The position numbers and the translations under genes are program-made. DNA of 64,000 bases. Origin: Episyrphus balteatus (taxonomy: Eukaryota; Arthropoda; Insecta; Diptera; Syrphidae). The stretch is from assembly GCF_945859705.1 (NCBI RefSeq), contig NC_079136.1:97587120-97651119 (forward strand), in the 5' to 3' direction. Positions 23,913-35,290 of this stretch are shown one piece after another. The first letter of the stretch is position 1, and every line of letters starts with the position of its first letter. The notes beneath the pieces were generated by a model. The model was not told where the DNA came from and made no database searches. It saw only the letters and a list, made by a program, of their open reading frames with translations.

Positions 23913-24170
23913 TTCGATCCATTCAAACCACCACCATAATACTAAAGGCAATGCCGAACTGTCAAGCATCCAGGCGCAGCCAGCTCCATCCAAAACTGAA
24001 AATAATGTGTCGTTGATGATCAGCAGTCCAGAAAAGGATGTTGCAGTGATAATATGGTCACTCGGTTGGTCCAAATATAGTCAAACGATTCAATTTGCAA
24101 GCTCCATATGGGAAGGTGCCCGTTGCTGACAGATTACCAGTGCCACTTTTATACCTACTCTATAACCAAC

Positions 24171-24326
24171 ATGGATGTCTCAAAATGTTGCGTTTTCGTC
24201 GCTATGCTGTCCATTTCGTCTGCACGGCACTGTCACCGAGACAACAGCAGCCGCCGCCAATGGAAAGTGGTGAAGGCATGCCGAAGCGATAATAAGTGTT
24301 CCAAGCGAATTCACTTAACAAAATAA
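24171..24326 (+). CDS. Candidate small secreted basic peptide (51 aa)
   Basis: The ATG sits in a good fly context (CCAACATGG). Residues 1-17 (MDVSKCCVFVAMLSISS) look like a short signal peptide with a hydrophobic core VFVAMLSISSA. The remainder is strongly basic, with three cysteines (RHCHRDN, VKACRSD, NKCSKR) and no membrane segment. An AATAAA overlaps the region just after the stop, and a TATA box lies upstream. The family is unrecognised; it could be a secreted regulatory or defence-like peptide, but that is not shown. A short frame of this kind can arise by chance, so confidence is low. The frame is open for 21 more codons upstream, but that part lacks signal-like character. Confidence 0.25.
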   Translation: MDVSKCCVFVAMLSISSARHCHRDNSSRRQWKVVKACRSDNKCSKRIHLTK

Positions 24327-25448
24327 AATTGAAAAAGGGAAATGGTATCGAAAATCACACTATAGTGTGTTGAATTGACAGCCGCAGCAACAAAAACAAC
24401 AACAACAACATTACCAACAGCAGCGAGAGCGCCTCGAGCGGGTGAAGGCGGTCAAGAAATGTATCTTAATTGACGTAAACATTGATGACGGATTAAATTG
24501 AATAACATTTTTGGATTCAGCGTGTGAATGGGACATAAATTTGGTTAAATCACCACACATGTTTCGCCATTAAATCCGTCAAAATGTGACAAAGAACGTC
24601 TCTATGTCTCATGGTGTGTAAAATAGTTAAATAGATTTTGCGTTTATTTGCCAATAATATAACACCTTGGTGTACCTATATTATAATAATCTAACAAAAC
24701 AAGTGCGCACTGAATGATATTGTATTGCGTATGTTTTTGTACTTTTATGTTCTTGGCTCTTGGTGTGATCCTCATTAGGAATTCTTCCTGTGTCCAAGGG
24801 TAATTTGCTTAATTGGCGCCTCAGATCTTGGTCGTATTGTGTTCTTTTGAACAAAGTTTCTATATATTCTGCAAGAAACATTTTGAAGATCGAAGTGGTT
24901 ATGCATGTGTCTGGGGACAGTAATTGAAGTCGTGTTGTGATCTAGAAATCGCTGAGACACATTCTGTTTCTTTTAACATTTTTTTTTGCTTTTCTCTTAT
25001 TCTAAAGATAACCATGAGCGTATTACCTATATTTTTAATGTTCAAGGAAAATATTTCTTTTTTTTCAGCAGATCGCCCTAAATTATATTATAGCTGACAT
25101 TGTTTTTCTCCGGTTTTCTTCACCTTTTTCGGGTGCTGAATTGTGAGAGATAAAAATGTACAGTTGGATGAAGTTGAAAATTATTCGGGCCGGGGGAAAT
25201 TCTGTACTCTGCTACTTCTTAGACGACAGAAGTAGCAGTTGGTAAGATCAATTAACCAAAGCGTTTTAATGTTTGTTGTGATTATAGCAAAGCTTAGGTA
25301 TACAAAGTCTTTCACTGCTCCGAAAACGTTTTATCCAATACCTTGCTGTTGGTTGTCCTTTTTGACGTACCTAATCACAAATAATGTGCTTGATTTTTCC
25401 CCCATTAACCTTTAAATTCATTGAAGTTGCTTCTTACTTCTATGTCAG
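24327..25448. other. Intergenic, nothing recognised
   Basis: A (CAA)n/CAG-like stretch near 24385-24425, then mixed AT-rich DNA. No gene supported. Confidence 0.4.
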
Positions 25449-26185
25449 TAGCTATAGTTTGTATAAGCTTACGCATTGGTAAGATAGAAGGTCTCCTTAA
25501 GACTTCATAGAAGGGTTTAGAGGAGAACTTGTAAATTTCAGTAAAAAAAAAAACGCACAACAAGTAACAGTATGCCTAATTAATACGTGGTCGAAGAGGG
25601 TTCTTGTAAGTATGTAATGTTTTTTTTTCAATTTTTTTTTTATAATGCATCAGAAACATTGCATACTTGCGAGAGGCTCATAAGACAGGTCTTTACGAGG
25701 CCTCGTTGGGAACTGTTCCAAGAAGTTATTTGTAAATAAACATTGATTTTTCTAATGCATTAGCCGCGTTAACACCTGGTCCAAGAGATTTCTTGTTAGT
25801 AATGCATTAAAAAAAAACATTGCATACTTACAAGGGAGGCTACATTAAGAATGTTAATAGCAAACTGAGGAATATCTTTTCTATTTGTGGTATCAAGTAC
25901 ATAGCTCACTATTTTCCACTCATATTTAATGTTGGAGTATGGTCTCCTGGCAGAGTGCTGGGCTGTTATGCACAGGTACGTTGGATTGATTCATGGCCGA
26001 GACATATGAAAGTAAGCAAACATGTTCCTTTTCAATTAAAATAAAATTCTTACTATTTCAAGAACAACAGAAAAAGCAGTGGGTAACATGTGAAGCAAAG
26101 TTCTAAGTAATTTTTATTATTGCTCAAAAATGTTTTTCTTCTTATAGAAGCCAAAAAATAGCTTGGGAAAATGACCAAGTTATGC
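25449..26185 (+). repeat. Diverged dispersed repeat, copy A
   Basis: Shares an ordered series of motifs with 26367-27220: AGCTATAGTTTGTATA, GGTCTCCTTAAG, a TTCTTGTAAGTATG / TGCAATGTTT block, CTATTTTCCACTCAT, a tRNA-like segment, and AAGCCAAAAAATAGCTTG. It lacks the CCCAAGTAACAATT ends seen in copy B and is heavily diverged. Confidence 0.55.
25936..26004 (+). repeat. tRNA-like segment in repeat copy A
   Basis: CTGGCAGAGTGCTGG resembles an RNA polymerase III A box (TGGCNNAGTGG), and GGATTGATTC about 35 bases later resembles a B box (GGTTCGANTC). This arrangement is that of tRNA-derived SINE heads. It is not a functional tRNA because the acceptor stem does not pair. Confidence 0.4.
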
Positions 26186-26366
26186 ATTTAACAGATATGC
26201 GTGACAAAAACACACATGTCGAAGACATGAAAACCGAAGCTATTACAAACCAAAGCAGTTAATACCAAAGTTATGAAGATGGAGGACACTTTACTTTAGT
26301 TTTACTTTTGGGCTGGCAAAAATTTAGAATAACTTTTCAGTGTTGTGCTTTGAAGGTATTTAGTAA

Positions 26367-27220
26367 CCCAAGTAACAATTTTACTTGCATAAGGTCCATT
26401 TTGTTCGATTCGACAAGCTATAGTTTGTATACGTTTAGTTTAAGGTTTACTTATGCAAATCATCGATTTTGGAAAAAAAGGAGGTCTCCTTAAGGGTATC
26501 TAGAAGTGTTTAGAAGAAGCCTTGTAAATATCAGTTAAAGAAGACCTTTATAAGACCTGTTTGAACCGTTCTTAAGAAGCCTTGTGACAGAAGGCGTCTA
26601 TAAGACCTGTTCCAAGAGGTTCTTGTAAGTATGCAATGTTTTCATCTTGTAGGTATGCAATGTTTTTCTCAAAGTTTTTATCCTGCATATATGCAATGTT
26701 TGTAACGCATTAAAACATTGCATTTCAATGTAAGGTTTCAATTAGCTTCCTATTTTCCACTCATCTTTGATATTCGAGCATGGTGTACTGGTAAGGTGCT
26801 GGCTAAGTTTGCAGAGGTACTTGTAATCGATTCCTGGCCCGGCCAGGACAACAACAGAAATTCCAAAAAAAGAGAACAAACCAAATAGAAAAAAAAAAAA
26901 TAAATAAATTAATAAGTAAAAAATGCAAAATAGAAAAAATCAAAAGAAAACAAAAATTATAAAATAAAATTCAATAAATTTTTTTTTTATCCGTAAATTC
27001 AACATCTTATAACAACTTCTATAAGGCATTATTATAATATCCTAAGCAAGTAATCCGCTTTATGCATTAGATAAACACTCTGCAGGAAGACCTCCGTAAG
27101 GCTATTTTAAGCTATTTGTCACAAGTGCACCAAAATGATTTGTATGAGACCTATCCTTCTTCTAATGCAAGCCAAAAATAGCTTGCATTGACCCTTATGA
27201 AAGCTTAATTGTTACTTGGG
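26367..27220. mobile_element. Inverted-repeat element, copy B, with tRNA-like insert
   Basis: Left end CCCAAGTAACAATT and right end AATTGTTACTTGGG are perfect 14-bp inverted repeats. The interior repeats the motif order of copy A (25449-26185), including runs of TGCAATGTTT. No coding frame. Target duplication not clear. It is a non-autonomous element of unknown superfamily. Confidence 0.6.
26776..26848 (+). repeat. tRNA-like segment in repeat copy B
   Basis: CTGGTAAGGTGCTGG (A-box-like) and GTAATCGATTCCTGGC (B-box-like; core ATCGATTCC) lie 35-40 bases apart, like the segment in copy A but closer to the consensus. Suggests a SINE-derived component. Confidence 0.45.
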
Positions 27221-29264
27221 AATTCGGACCGAGCGAATTGCGAGAACTGGAGAGAGAACCCGAAAAGGGCGCTAAAATACTGAAAGCACAGGCAATAGCA
27301 CATGCAAGGTACATTTTAGTTATTAAGAAACTGTTGCCCATAATAAATTTTAAACCATCCCATTTTCGCATACATAATTTACAATTTTTCAAGTAAAAGC
27401 ATTTACTATTTTTTATGTATATCACCCAAGCTCTTGTTTATGTGTTCATTATTCCATATCGTTCCTCTTAATTGTTGCCAACCCAAAAACCACGCAAAAA
27501 TATCGTGTCCACTATTTTTAGGTTTCTAACATCCTTAACAACCTCGATCCGCTCATGTTGAATAAATCTAGCATCCCATGTGTGTGTTCCAACTACAAGT
27601 TGCAAAAGTTTGTATACAATTCCGCGACAGTATCCAACTCTTCTAGAATCTCAATCAACAAGAAGTTCAAACAAGGTTTCTTTAACCTTCCTCTGTATTC
27701 CAGCCTACTTATCTTGTGTTGACAACGCCCAAGTCCCATCACTCTACCCCAAACCAATTCATATAAATATTCCAGCAAATTGTACCTATTTCAACAATGA
27801 AACCTGTCCGTTTTGTTGATTCCAGCAGCAGGAAAATTGCTCAGTTAAAAGAAGAAAATAAAAAAAAAAAAAAAACAACAACAAAGCAGAGCCAACACAC
27901 TCCAAGAGCTGACAACGAAAAATACCAAGACGATGTGTTCCACCATGCTAGAATTTTCTTATCTCATGGCTGTCTCCATCGCCAGTTTGCTTTTCCATCA
28001 ACGTACAATTGAAATCGAGTAGAATCCCCACAAAATGTCCCATTTAATGCCATCCCGACGGACGATGTTTCGCCGCCGCATGCAATATACACATGCAACA
28101 TACCATCATATAGAATAGACGGATGACAGTCAAGACTGCGAGACATTTATCCATAGGTTCCTCTATATACATAGGTACCATTTCGCGAGAAGTGTGTGAT
28201 TTATTTATAGGCAACCATCACTAGCTCATCATTCCACACAATTCACTCCATTTCAGTAGATTCCCCCCACTTTAAGCCTGAATTAACAACAATATAGATA
28301 CACCTACCAATTGGCCTGAAGGAGCACCAGCTGAACTCGTCAGCTAGCTCATCATTTATGCAACGCTGCGCCACAATGTTGACATCTGTTCACTTGTTGC
28401 CACATCATTTAGTAGAAAAATGAAGTGCAATGCTTTACTACGGACAGAATATTCATTTGCATTTCTGCATAACGCACCTTTAAGTAAGTGTGATTGATAA
28501 GGATGAGGAATTGATTTGATTGTTGCTGCTGCTGTTCTGCTGCTCCTGGTGTTTTGGAGGCCTTATTATCATATTCCCTCACGGGATGTGAACTCTTCTT
28601 ATTTATAAAAAAAAAAAATACGAGTTGGGTTGATTGCATATGTAAAGTTTAAAACTTTCATGGCTTTTTTTTCAATTACCCATGCAAAAATAATCGGAAT
28701 GCTTCAGGATATGTGTCTGATGAAATTGCACGTTTTGCATTCAGAATGACATTTTTGTACCTCAACAAAAATTCAATGTCAATTTTTGTTTGCCAGATAA
28801 AATTAAAATGAAATGGGTTTCTACTAACCAAAATGATTTATGAAGAAGTATTCTTTGACAGCATGTGCAAAAATTCAACTAGATCAATATTTATGGGTAA
28901 TGAAATTCACACCTTTATTCTCAAACTTCTAGCAGAGTAAGGTTATTCTGCAAGTATCTTACGCAGTACATTTGCGATACAATAAAATAAAATTAAATGA
29001 ACAGGCTGCTCTCTTAAACTTTGGTACCTATTCAGCTCCGTAGGGCCTGAAGCGAGGTCGTCCAACAGAATACTCGGTGTGGAAGTCTCTTACTCAAAAG
29101 GGTTTCTGTGAATTTCACTCGAGCATGCTCTATTTGCTGCTACGTTATATTAGAGCTATTATTAGGTTTTGAATTTGATTCTTATAGTTTATTTACTGTT
29201 GAATTGAGTACGAACACACTTGTTCGATGATTTTTACTTTCTTACTTATGGTAACCAGCGCCGT
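27221..29264. other. Intergenic; balanced-composition block at 27.5-28.4 kb
   Basis: From 27,540 to 28,400 the DNA is less AT-rich and has no recognisable protein. It may be regulatory. Elsewhere AT-rich with a short GCTGCTGCT run near 28530. Confidence 0.35.
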
Positions 29265-29545
29265 AAGGCGCCTATAATCCGCTGTCGACTTGGGCCTCAA
29301 ACAACAAGCTTTTCCAGCCACCTTTATCCTTACGTGTCGCTGCTTCTAATTTCGCCGCCAAGTCAATCGAGGTCCCCTTCCACTTGTTTGGGCTATGTTA
29401 GACGAGGTCTTCCTCTAAACTGCACCGTCCCTCTGAGTAACTATTCGTTTGGATTCAGCACTGATGTTGCTGTCTGAATTAATAGCGGAGCATACGCAGA
29501 CAAAGTCCTTTACAACGTTAAAGTTTTGGCTGTCAATTTCATCCA
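29265..29545 (-). pseudogene. LINE (non-LTR retrotransposon) 3'-end remnant
   Basis: Minus-strand translation gives NFNVVKDFVCVCSAINSDSN followed by ISAESKRIV, which matches the conserved late RT-domain pattern of insect LINEs (F.VV..F.YLGS.I..D...S.EI.RRI). After a frameshift it continues RGRPRLT, then KQVEGDLD, like the usual RGRPRLRW...VE.DL tail, and then GWKSLLFEAQVDSGL, like the C-terminal W..L...A...GL. In-frame stops, a deletion between the blocks and shifting frames mark it as dead. Clade (CR1/Jockey/R1-like) is not resolved. Confidence 0.6.
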
Positions 29546-32027
29546 ATAACTCGTTCGATGACGCTGCAGGAAAAAAAGACTCGCAGGTTCTTATAACATC
29601 GCTGCGTCACCAAACGAATGATACATTTATCAGTACATTGTGGCAGCATCAACACAATTGTGTGTGATTACTGTAAGAATCAAGTGTGCATCATCGGGCT
29701 TCAAAAAACGCATGTTTGCACCGGGCTTTAGGTGTTTCGATAATACTCTCTTTTTTTTTCTGCTACTCTCACTTACTTTTGTTTACTGTCTGCGCAATTA
29801 ACTATGGTGCTCATTTTCAACTGCATTTTCAAAATCACCATTTTTGCCGATTTTCTTAGAGGAAAGGGATAAAATAGGGGACGGGGATAAAAAAGGGGAA
29901 AAAATATCTAAAAGGGGAAAAATTTAAACTTTCAAAAACGTTAGACATAATCTTTGAACAATGGAGTCAATTTAAATAAAACTTAATTTCGAAATAAACT
30001 ATCGTATTCCACGCTAAGTGGATTTCTTAATTTGACAGCTCTACTAAAAACTAGGGTGCTTCCATTTTTTAATTCACTCCTCAAAATATTTTCAGCCAGC
30101 AGCCGCGGCAGTAAAAAAATAAAAGTAAAAAAATACTTATACATTTTTAAGACATCGTTGTTAAAAAAGCCTGCCTTAATCGGCATAAATACTCTATGAT
30201 TTACAAAAATACATTAAATATAGAAAATAACATCCATTTTTTATTAAATTAGCACTGATATTATAGATTTACCCTCAAAATAAAATTTATGAAGTAGTTC
30301 CATACTTCATAAATTTTATTTTGACAGTTTTTAGTTTGAAAATGAAATATGTATTTTGAGCTTCATTTTTGTTAGTTTTTTCTTTATTTACTTACGTCCA
30401 TTATAAAGTTTTTATTTTTATGAATTAATTAAATACAAAATTAATATGTTTAAAAAAAGATTTAAAAAAAAATTAAAAAAAAATAAATACTTGCATTTTT
30501 TTCTGGAAACAAGGGGATTTTTTTACGAAAAAGGGGAAAAATAAACGTTTTGGTGTTAAAAAAATGGGATTTTTATTTTGAAAACCTGGGAACCCTGCCT
30601 ACGCTGGGTAGTTAGCACAAAAGCAGGTGAGGTGCCCCTCGAAGGACGAGAGCTCAATTTAACTGCTTCCTTTCAGCCAGTGCTATGGGGGTACGGTTGT
30701 GGGAAGATTTTTTCCTTGCGGGGTTAATAATTACGAGTTCTACTTCTGCGGAAATTTGTGTTTGTTTGTAATTTGAACAATTAATAAGCTTAAAACCATG
30801 TGATTATCACTTAACGATTAAGATAGTTAAGTAAATTTATATTTTAACAATGACCTTTCTTTAAATGGCGCCCAATGAAAAAAATTCAACATTTAAAAAA
30901 GTCAATAGAAAGCTCTATTCTCAGACAAACGTTTTGTTTTATCTTTTATGCAGGTTTCAAGTATCCATTTAATTAGCTTTATTTTCAATTTTCATTAATC
31001 ATTTCAGTTCTTTTCCCATCCTCAAGCATTCTCTTTCGATAGAACGATGGGTTAACATTCCATACACATTATTTCTACTAAACTCCTTCGATGTCGTTTC
31101 TTAAGTGAAACTGAGAAGAATTCATTTGATTTTAATTTTCTCTTCTCATCATTAACGCGGGATGCGATTATCACGCTAATGATGCTTTTTGTTTGCAGAT
31201 TGTTTCCATAAATCGAAGAAGGGTCAATATTTACTCCGTCCAAATGCTCCAACAACATACAGAGTCACCCGCAAAGTGACTATCAATACAAAAACCGTCA
31301 CTGGACAGTTTTTTTTTCTTTTTCTTCATTTGACCAACACAGAATGTATATTTGCTCAGGCGCATAGCTATGCTGCTCTCATGTTGTAGCAAAAAAAAAC
31401 CCTCTTTGCATCCCATTTGCCTGGCCCATCCATGCCCGCTAACACGTCTCTTACAAAGCGACATCAACGATATGGACACAACGAGATCGACAACGATGAG
31501 ACTGCCCAGCCAAAAGATATTCCACCATCAATTAGGGTTCAGTGAGGTACGACGAAAGTTTCGTCGTCGTCTCGTCTCATTTTGTACGTAGTTTACACTT
31601 AATCTTGACCAAACATCTCTTACAGTATAGCCAGCACTCAAATATGTTCGTTGGCATAGTATGATGGCAGCGGCGAAGGGCGTTCATCTTCATCGTGGAG
31701 TCCCGTGTCGGCTTGGCAGCGGCTAAATGAGTTTCTTCTTCGTCTCCTTTGGATTTTTAATTACCCACCGTGTTCGGTCAGATCCATTTTGATGTAACAG
31801 TCAAAGACCGTTCTGCTGGTAATATTTCAAAACTGCGAATCGAAAAAAAGCTTAATAAAGCACGGATCATATTGACGATAAGGAAGGTACGACTGCCAGC
31901 CTAGTGGGACCTCTTAAAATCGACTCTGATTTCGTCAAATGGCGTATATTTTTGAGCGGCTGGCGAACGTATGTTCAAGCCTCAGTTAAATTTAAAACTT
32001 ACAACTTTTGACAGCCATAGTAACCCC
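29546..32027. other. Intergenic with GGGG-rich and hairpin sequences
   Basis: 29,860-29,925 and 30,510-30,570 share AAAGGGG/GGGGAAAAA motifs, and 30,580-30,598 reads GAAAACCTGGGAACCCTG, suggesting the ends of an unclassified old element. 31,190-31,800 has more balanced composition and a GACGAAAGTTTCGTC palindrome (31,554). No gene is recognised. Confidence 0.35.
30275..30324. repeat. Perfect 22-bp hairpin
   Basis: Two 22-base arms (30275-30296 and 30303-30324) are exact reverse complements around a 6-base loop GTTCCA. The arms are AT-rich with a TTATGAAGTA core. It may be a tiny palindromic element or a structured transcript; perfect pairing and AT content argue against a conserved microRNA. 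Confidence 0.7.
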
Positions 32028-32182
32028 CTGAATACAATGGTGTAGCTGTGGCTGTAGCTTGTAGCGCAAGTTGAAGAATTCTCAACTTTTTGCTCAGCTG
32101 CCGCCAACTTTTGTTGTTGTTTCCCTCAGTAAAATTTTGACAGTACTACAAGCTACAGCAAGAGCTACACCATTGTATTCAG
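32028..32182. mobile_element. 155-bp MITE
   Basis: Begins CTGAATACAATGGTGTAGCT and ends with its exact reverse complement. Inner arms pair again (CTGTAGCTTGTAG / CTACAAGCTACAG). No open frame and no clear target duplication. Confidence 0.7.
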
Positions 32183-33736
32183 CCAGTAAGCTTGACAGGG
32201 GTCTTACCCGTTCCTTAGTATTCTCGAATCAAAGTTAAGTTAAGCTCAGCCATTTCGACAACACATCCTTGACTTTATACTTATTTTAGCTCATTTTAGC
32301 TTATTTTAGCTCAATTGCCAAAATTGTAAGCTACATTCTTGACGTCCATACAGTTTGACTGCAAATAGGCCTTTAGCCATGAACGGCATAAGCATCACCA
32401 CCATATCTACAAGAAGTGAATAAATATGAAAGTTAAATATGGCACGGGACGAGATCAACACGCGGGGAGATGAACACCTCGGTTCACCTGCCCAAGCCAA
32501 AGTAATTATGACCCGCAAAATGCGAAAAGCAATTTAACTATCGGACTCAGCATTCTGGGCTCAAAAATTGCTAAGAAAAAAATTAATAAATTTGATATTT
32601 TTATTAAGACCAGTTGGGCTATTAATCGCCAGTTTAAAAACAGTTAAGACCCAGTGAAGATGATTCTCTTCGCATACTGCGGTAGTGCGTTCCCATTCGT
32701 GATGAGAGAGATAGTAAGATCCAAGTCAATCAGCATTTTTCGAATTTTATGGATCTATCAATTTGGTTTCGATGATGGCTGACTACATCAGGAGGGCATC
32801 ATCTCGTCATTTACTATACTTACTCTCTTGGAGTTTCAGTCGAGTGTTTTGCAGCAAAACCAAACGAGTACGGTGCTGGTGGTCATTGCATTCTGATGGG
32901 TCCTTTCGCTTCCAAGGCAACCGACCGACCGGTCAGTGATGATGTTGATATGATGGAAAGCCTCAGCTTGAACCGAACGCACTGAACAAACATCAATCGA
33001 ATGTTTGTAGCAGTTAGGGTCTTTATGATGGTGCATCATCTGATGGCAAACAATGAATCGATGATGCTGAACAATAATGGTGGTTATGAACCTTTAAAAA
33101 AATCACACCTTTCTTTTTGTTTTTGTTTTGGGTTTCCATTGATGGCGCTGGCCAATCCGTTTTTATCACACAGTTGTTGTATAAAGATACATCGATGGGG
33201 TTTTAATTTTTTGTTTGTTTATTTGTTTGCTGAGGCATCAATCGCGCTTAAAGTGAGTGCAAACAAAACTTTGTTCTCAGGTCGGTTTTGTTGTTGTTGT
33301 TTTTTTTTTTTTTTTTTTTAATTTAAAGTCGGAAACATTTTTTTTTTAATTTGAATTGTTAGAATCGAATTGAGGTCTCATACATTTATATTGTTAAGAG
33401 AAAGGGCATAATGGATACAACATAAGCTGAGGTGTGAAAATAGTTTCTGGCATTAATATCACGTTTGTTTAAGTAAGATCGTTATAATATTCAAACATAG
33501 TTAGGTACTACTAGAATAGAAAGAGCAGACTTTTATGGATAATTTTAGAAAAGTTATTTCTCGAGAAAAAAAATATCTGCAATCAGAAGAAAATGAAAAT
33601 GTTTATCGTTCACTGTTGTTCAAAGCAAGTATGAATATTCTAAATCCTGTAGTTCTTAGTAAGCCTGAAACTGTAACCAATTACTTATTACTTATAAGAA
33701 AATATTCACAAAAGAATGTCAATCGGCTTTGAAATA
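32183..33736. other. Intergenic, balanced-composition then T-rich
   Basis: 32,650-33,260 is comparatively GC-balanced, with GACCGACCGGTC at 32,926, and could be regulatory. A poly-T tract follows at about 33,296-33,320. No gene is recognised. Confidence 0.35.
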
Positions 33737-33940
33737 GACCCACCTAAGATTATGTATTTTGATGTGCTTATTTAAAACTCGAGGTCACTTTGGCCTCATC
33801 AGATCCTGGTTTTGAGTGATTTGCAAAATACCACAAAAAAAGTCTAAACTTCAAATTTGTCGGTGTTTTTTGCACTTTTCTCCAAACCAGCACTTGATGG
33901 AGTCAAGCGGACCTCGGATTCAGAGCATTAAATTATTAGG
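33737..33940. mobile_element. Small MITE, copy 1
   Basis: Starts ACCCACCTAAGATTATG and ends CATTAAATTATTAGGT, imperfect inverted repeats. The inner right side has GCGGACCTCGGATTCAG, shared with the copy at 34041. Diverged. Confidence 0.45.
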
Positions 33941-34040
33941 TATAAAATCTTGTTAAGTTAAAACAAAAACTTTTTTAGGTTTTTTTTATTCAAGTGTGCC
34001 GGCACCGGACCACCAGGACCAAAAAAAAAATGTATTTTTT

Positions 34041-34217
34041 ACCCACCTAGAGTTATCCGAATCCGAGATCCGTTTGTCTCTTAAAGGTCTGGGTTTTGAA
34101 TGAAGTGCAAAAAAAAACACTAAAAAAATGTTTATTTTTAGTAGGCAATATTTTGCACTTTACTTTACCAAACGGACCTCGGATTCAGCGTATCGAAATA
34201 AATAAACGTAGGTGGGT
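34041..34217. mobile_element. Small MITE, copy 2
   Basis: ACCCACCTA at the left and TAGGTGGGT at the right are inverted. Just inside, GAATCCGAGATCCGTTTG pairs with CAAACGGACCTCGGATTC (one mismatch). Same family as 33737-33940. Confidence 0.6.
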
Positions 34218-34401
34218 TTAGTTCGTTTCGTTCGTTTTATTTTATTTTTGTGAGGTGTGAGCCGGTCGGTGTTTTTATAGGGAAAGTTAGCTGAAATGGC
34301 CCCACAAAGGAAAATGTCCCATATCTCGAAAAAAATTAACATTCAAACTTAAATTATGTATTTATACTTTTCTAAGTTTAATCCAGAACTCTCTTATTTT
34401 T

Positions 34402-34964
34402 TACTTGCTCTATAGGGCAAGTATTGGTTTCGTGTCGAAAAAAAAATTGAGGTTTTAATCAAAACCAACATTACGATGATGGAGAATTCCGAAAAAGTGG
34501 GTCTCGCAATTCCGTCCGTGCGTCTGTACGTATGGGCGTCTGTGCGGTTGTGCGTCCATCTGTACACATTTCCACAGCCTAAACGGGTGGACGGATTTCC
34601 TTCAAATTTGGTACAGATGATTTTTATGGAATTCTGAAAGTTGTTTTTTTTTTTTTTGTTTTTTTATATCTCGTTTAAAACGTATACCACACATACAAAA
34701 AAATACGATATTGCGAATTTCTCGAAAACGGCTCTAACGATTTTGATTAAACTTTGTATACGTAATATTTAAAGCAGTGGCAATAAAACTGCATTTTTAT
34801 TTTTTCTCAAAAAAGTCAAATAACAAAAAAAATTTTTCATTTAACAAAATTTTGCCCTAAATGTCGGCTCTTCCCCAAATATCAATTTTGCTTTATTTTA
34901 GTGACAGCTTTTAAAATCTACAAGTAGACTAATATAAAATTGCTTTGAACTGCAAGAGCAAGTA
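34402..34964. repeat. Dispersed repeat with GTCCGTCTGT-type tract
   Basis: Bounded by TACTTGCTCT and its inverse AGAGCAAGTA. Near the left it holds a run of related CGTCTGTACGT/GTGCGTCCATCTG units, then AAACGGGTGGACGGATTT. No coding frame. It looks like a dispersed fly repeat, but I cannot assign a superfamily. Confidence 0.45.
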
Positions 34965-35071
34965 CGTGCGACTCCAGTCGTGCATTTTATTTACTTTACG
35001 GGTTAAAAAAGTTCCAAAAATTATTTAAAGTATTTAATTTTCAAATCGTCTTAAAATTTCACTGAACGGGT

Positions 35072-35290
35072 TAAATGGCATGCTGGTATGCAAGTATCCG
35101 AACATCCTTGTATGTGAGTCCAAACATACGCCGAAAAAGACCATTCTCTGAACCATACAGAATCATGTTCTTGTTGGTTTCTCGTCTTCTTAGAGTAGGT
35201 TTTGGAACTCCAAATGTTTTGGATATTGGATGCTATTTCCAGCTCATTTCCTTTTTTTTTACTACGTCAAAGGCTTTTTATAATGCTTCC
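35072..35290 (-). pseudogene. pogo/Jerky-like (CENPB/psq HTH) transposase remnant
   Basis: Minus-strand reading gives ISKTFGVPKPTLRRRETNKN, then LFRRMFGLTYKDVRILAYQH. The FGVPKPTL pattern is the recognition part of a psq/CENPB-type helix-turn-helix. LTYKDVRILAYQ matches the conserved LT..DVR.LAYQ stretch downstream in pogo/Jerky-type transposase-derived proteins. An in-frame stop lies before ISKTF, a frameshift would be needed to reach AFDVVKK upstream, and the spacing between the two blocks is too short, so the frame has a deletion. No DDE catalytic part is seen. Confidence 0.5.
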
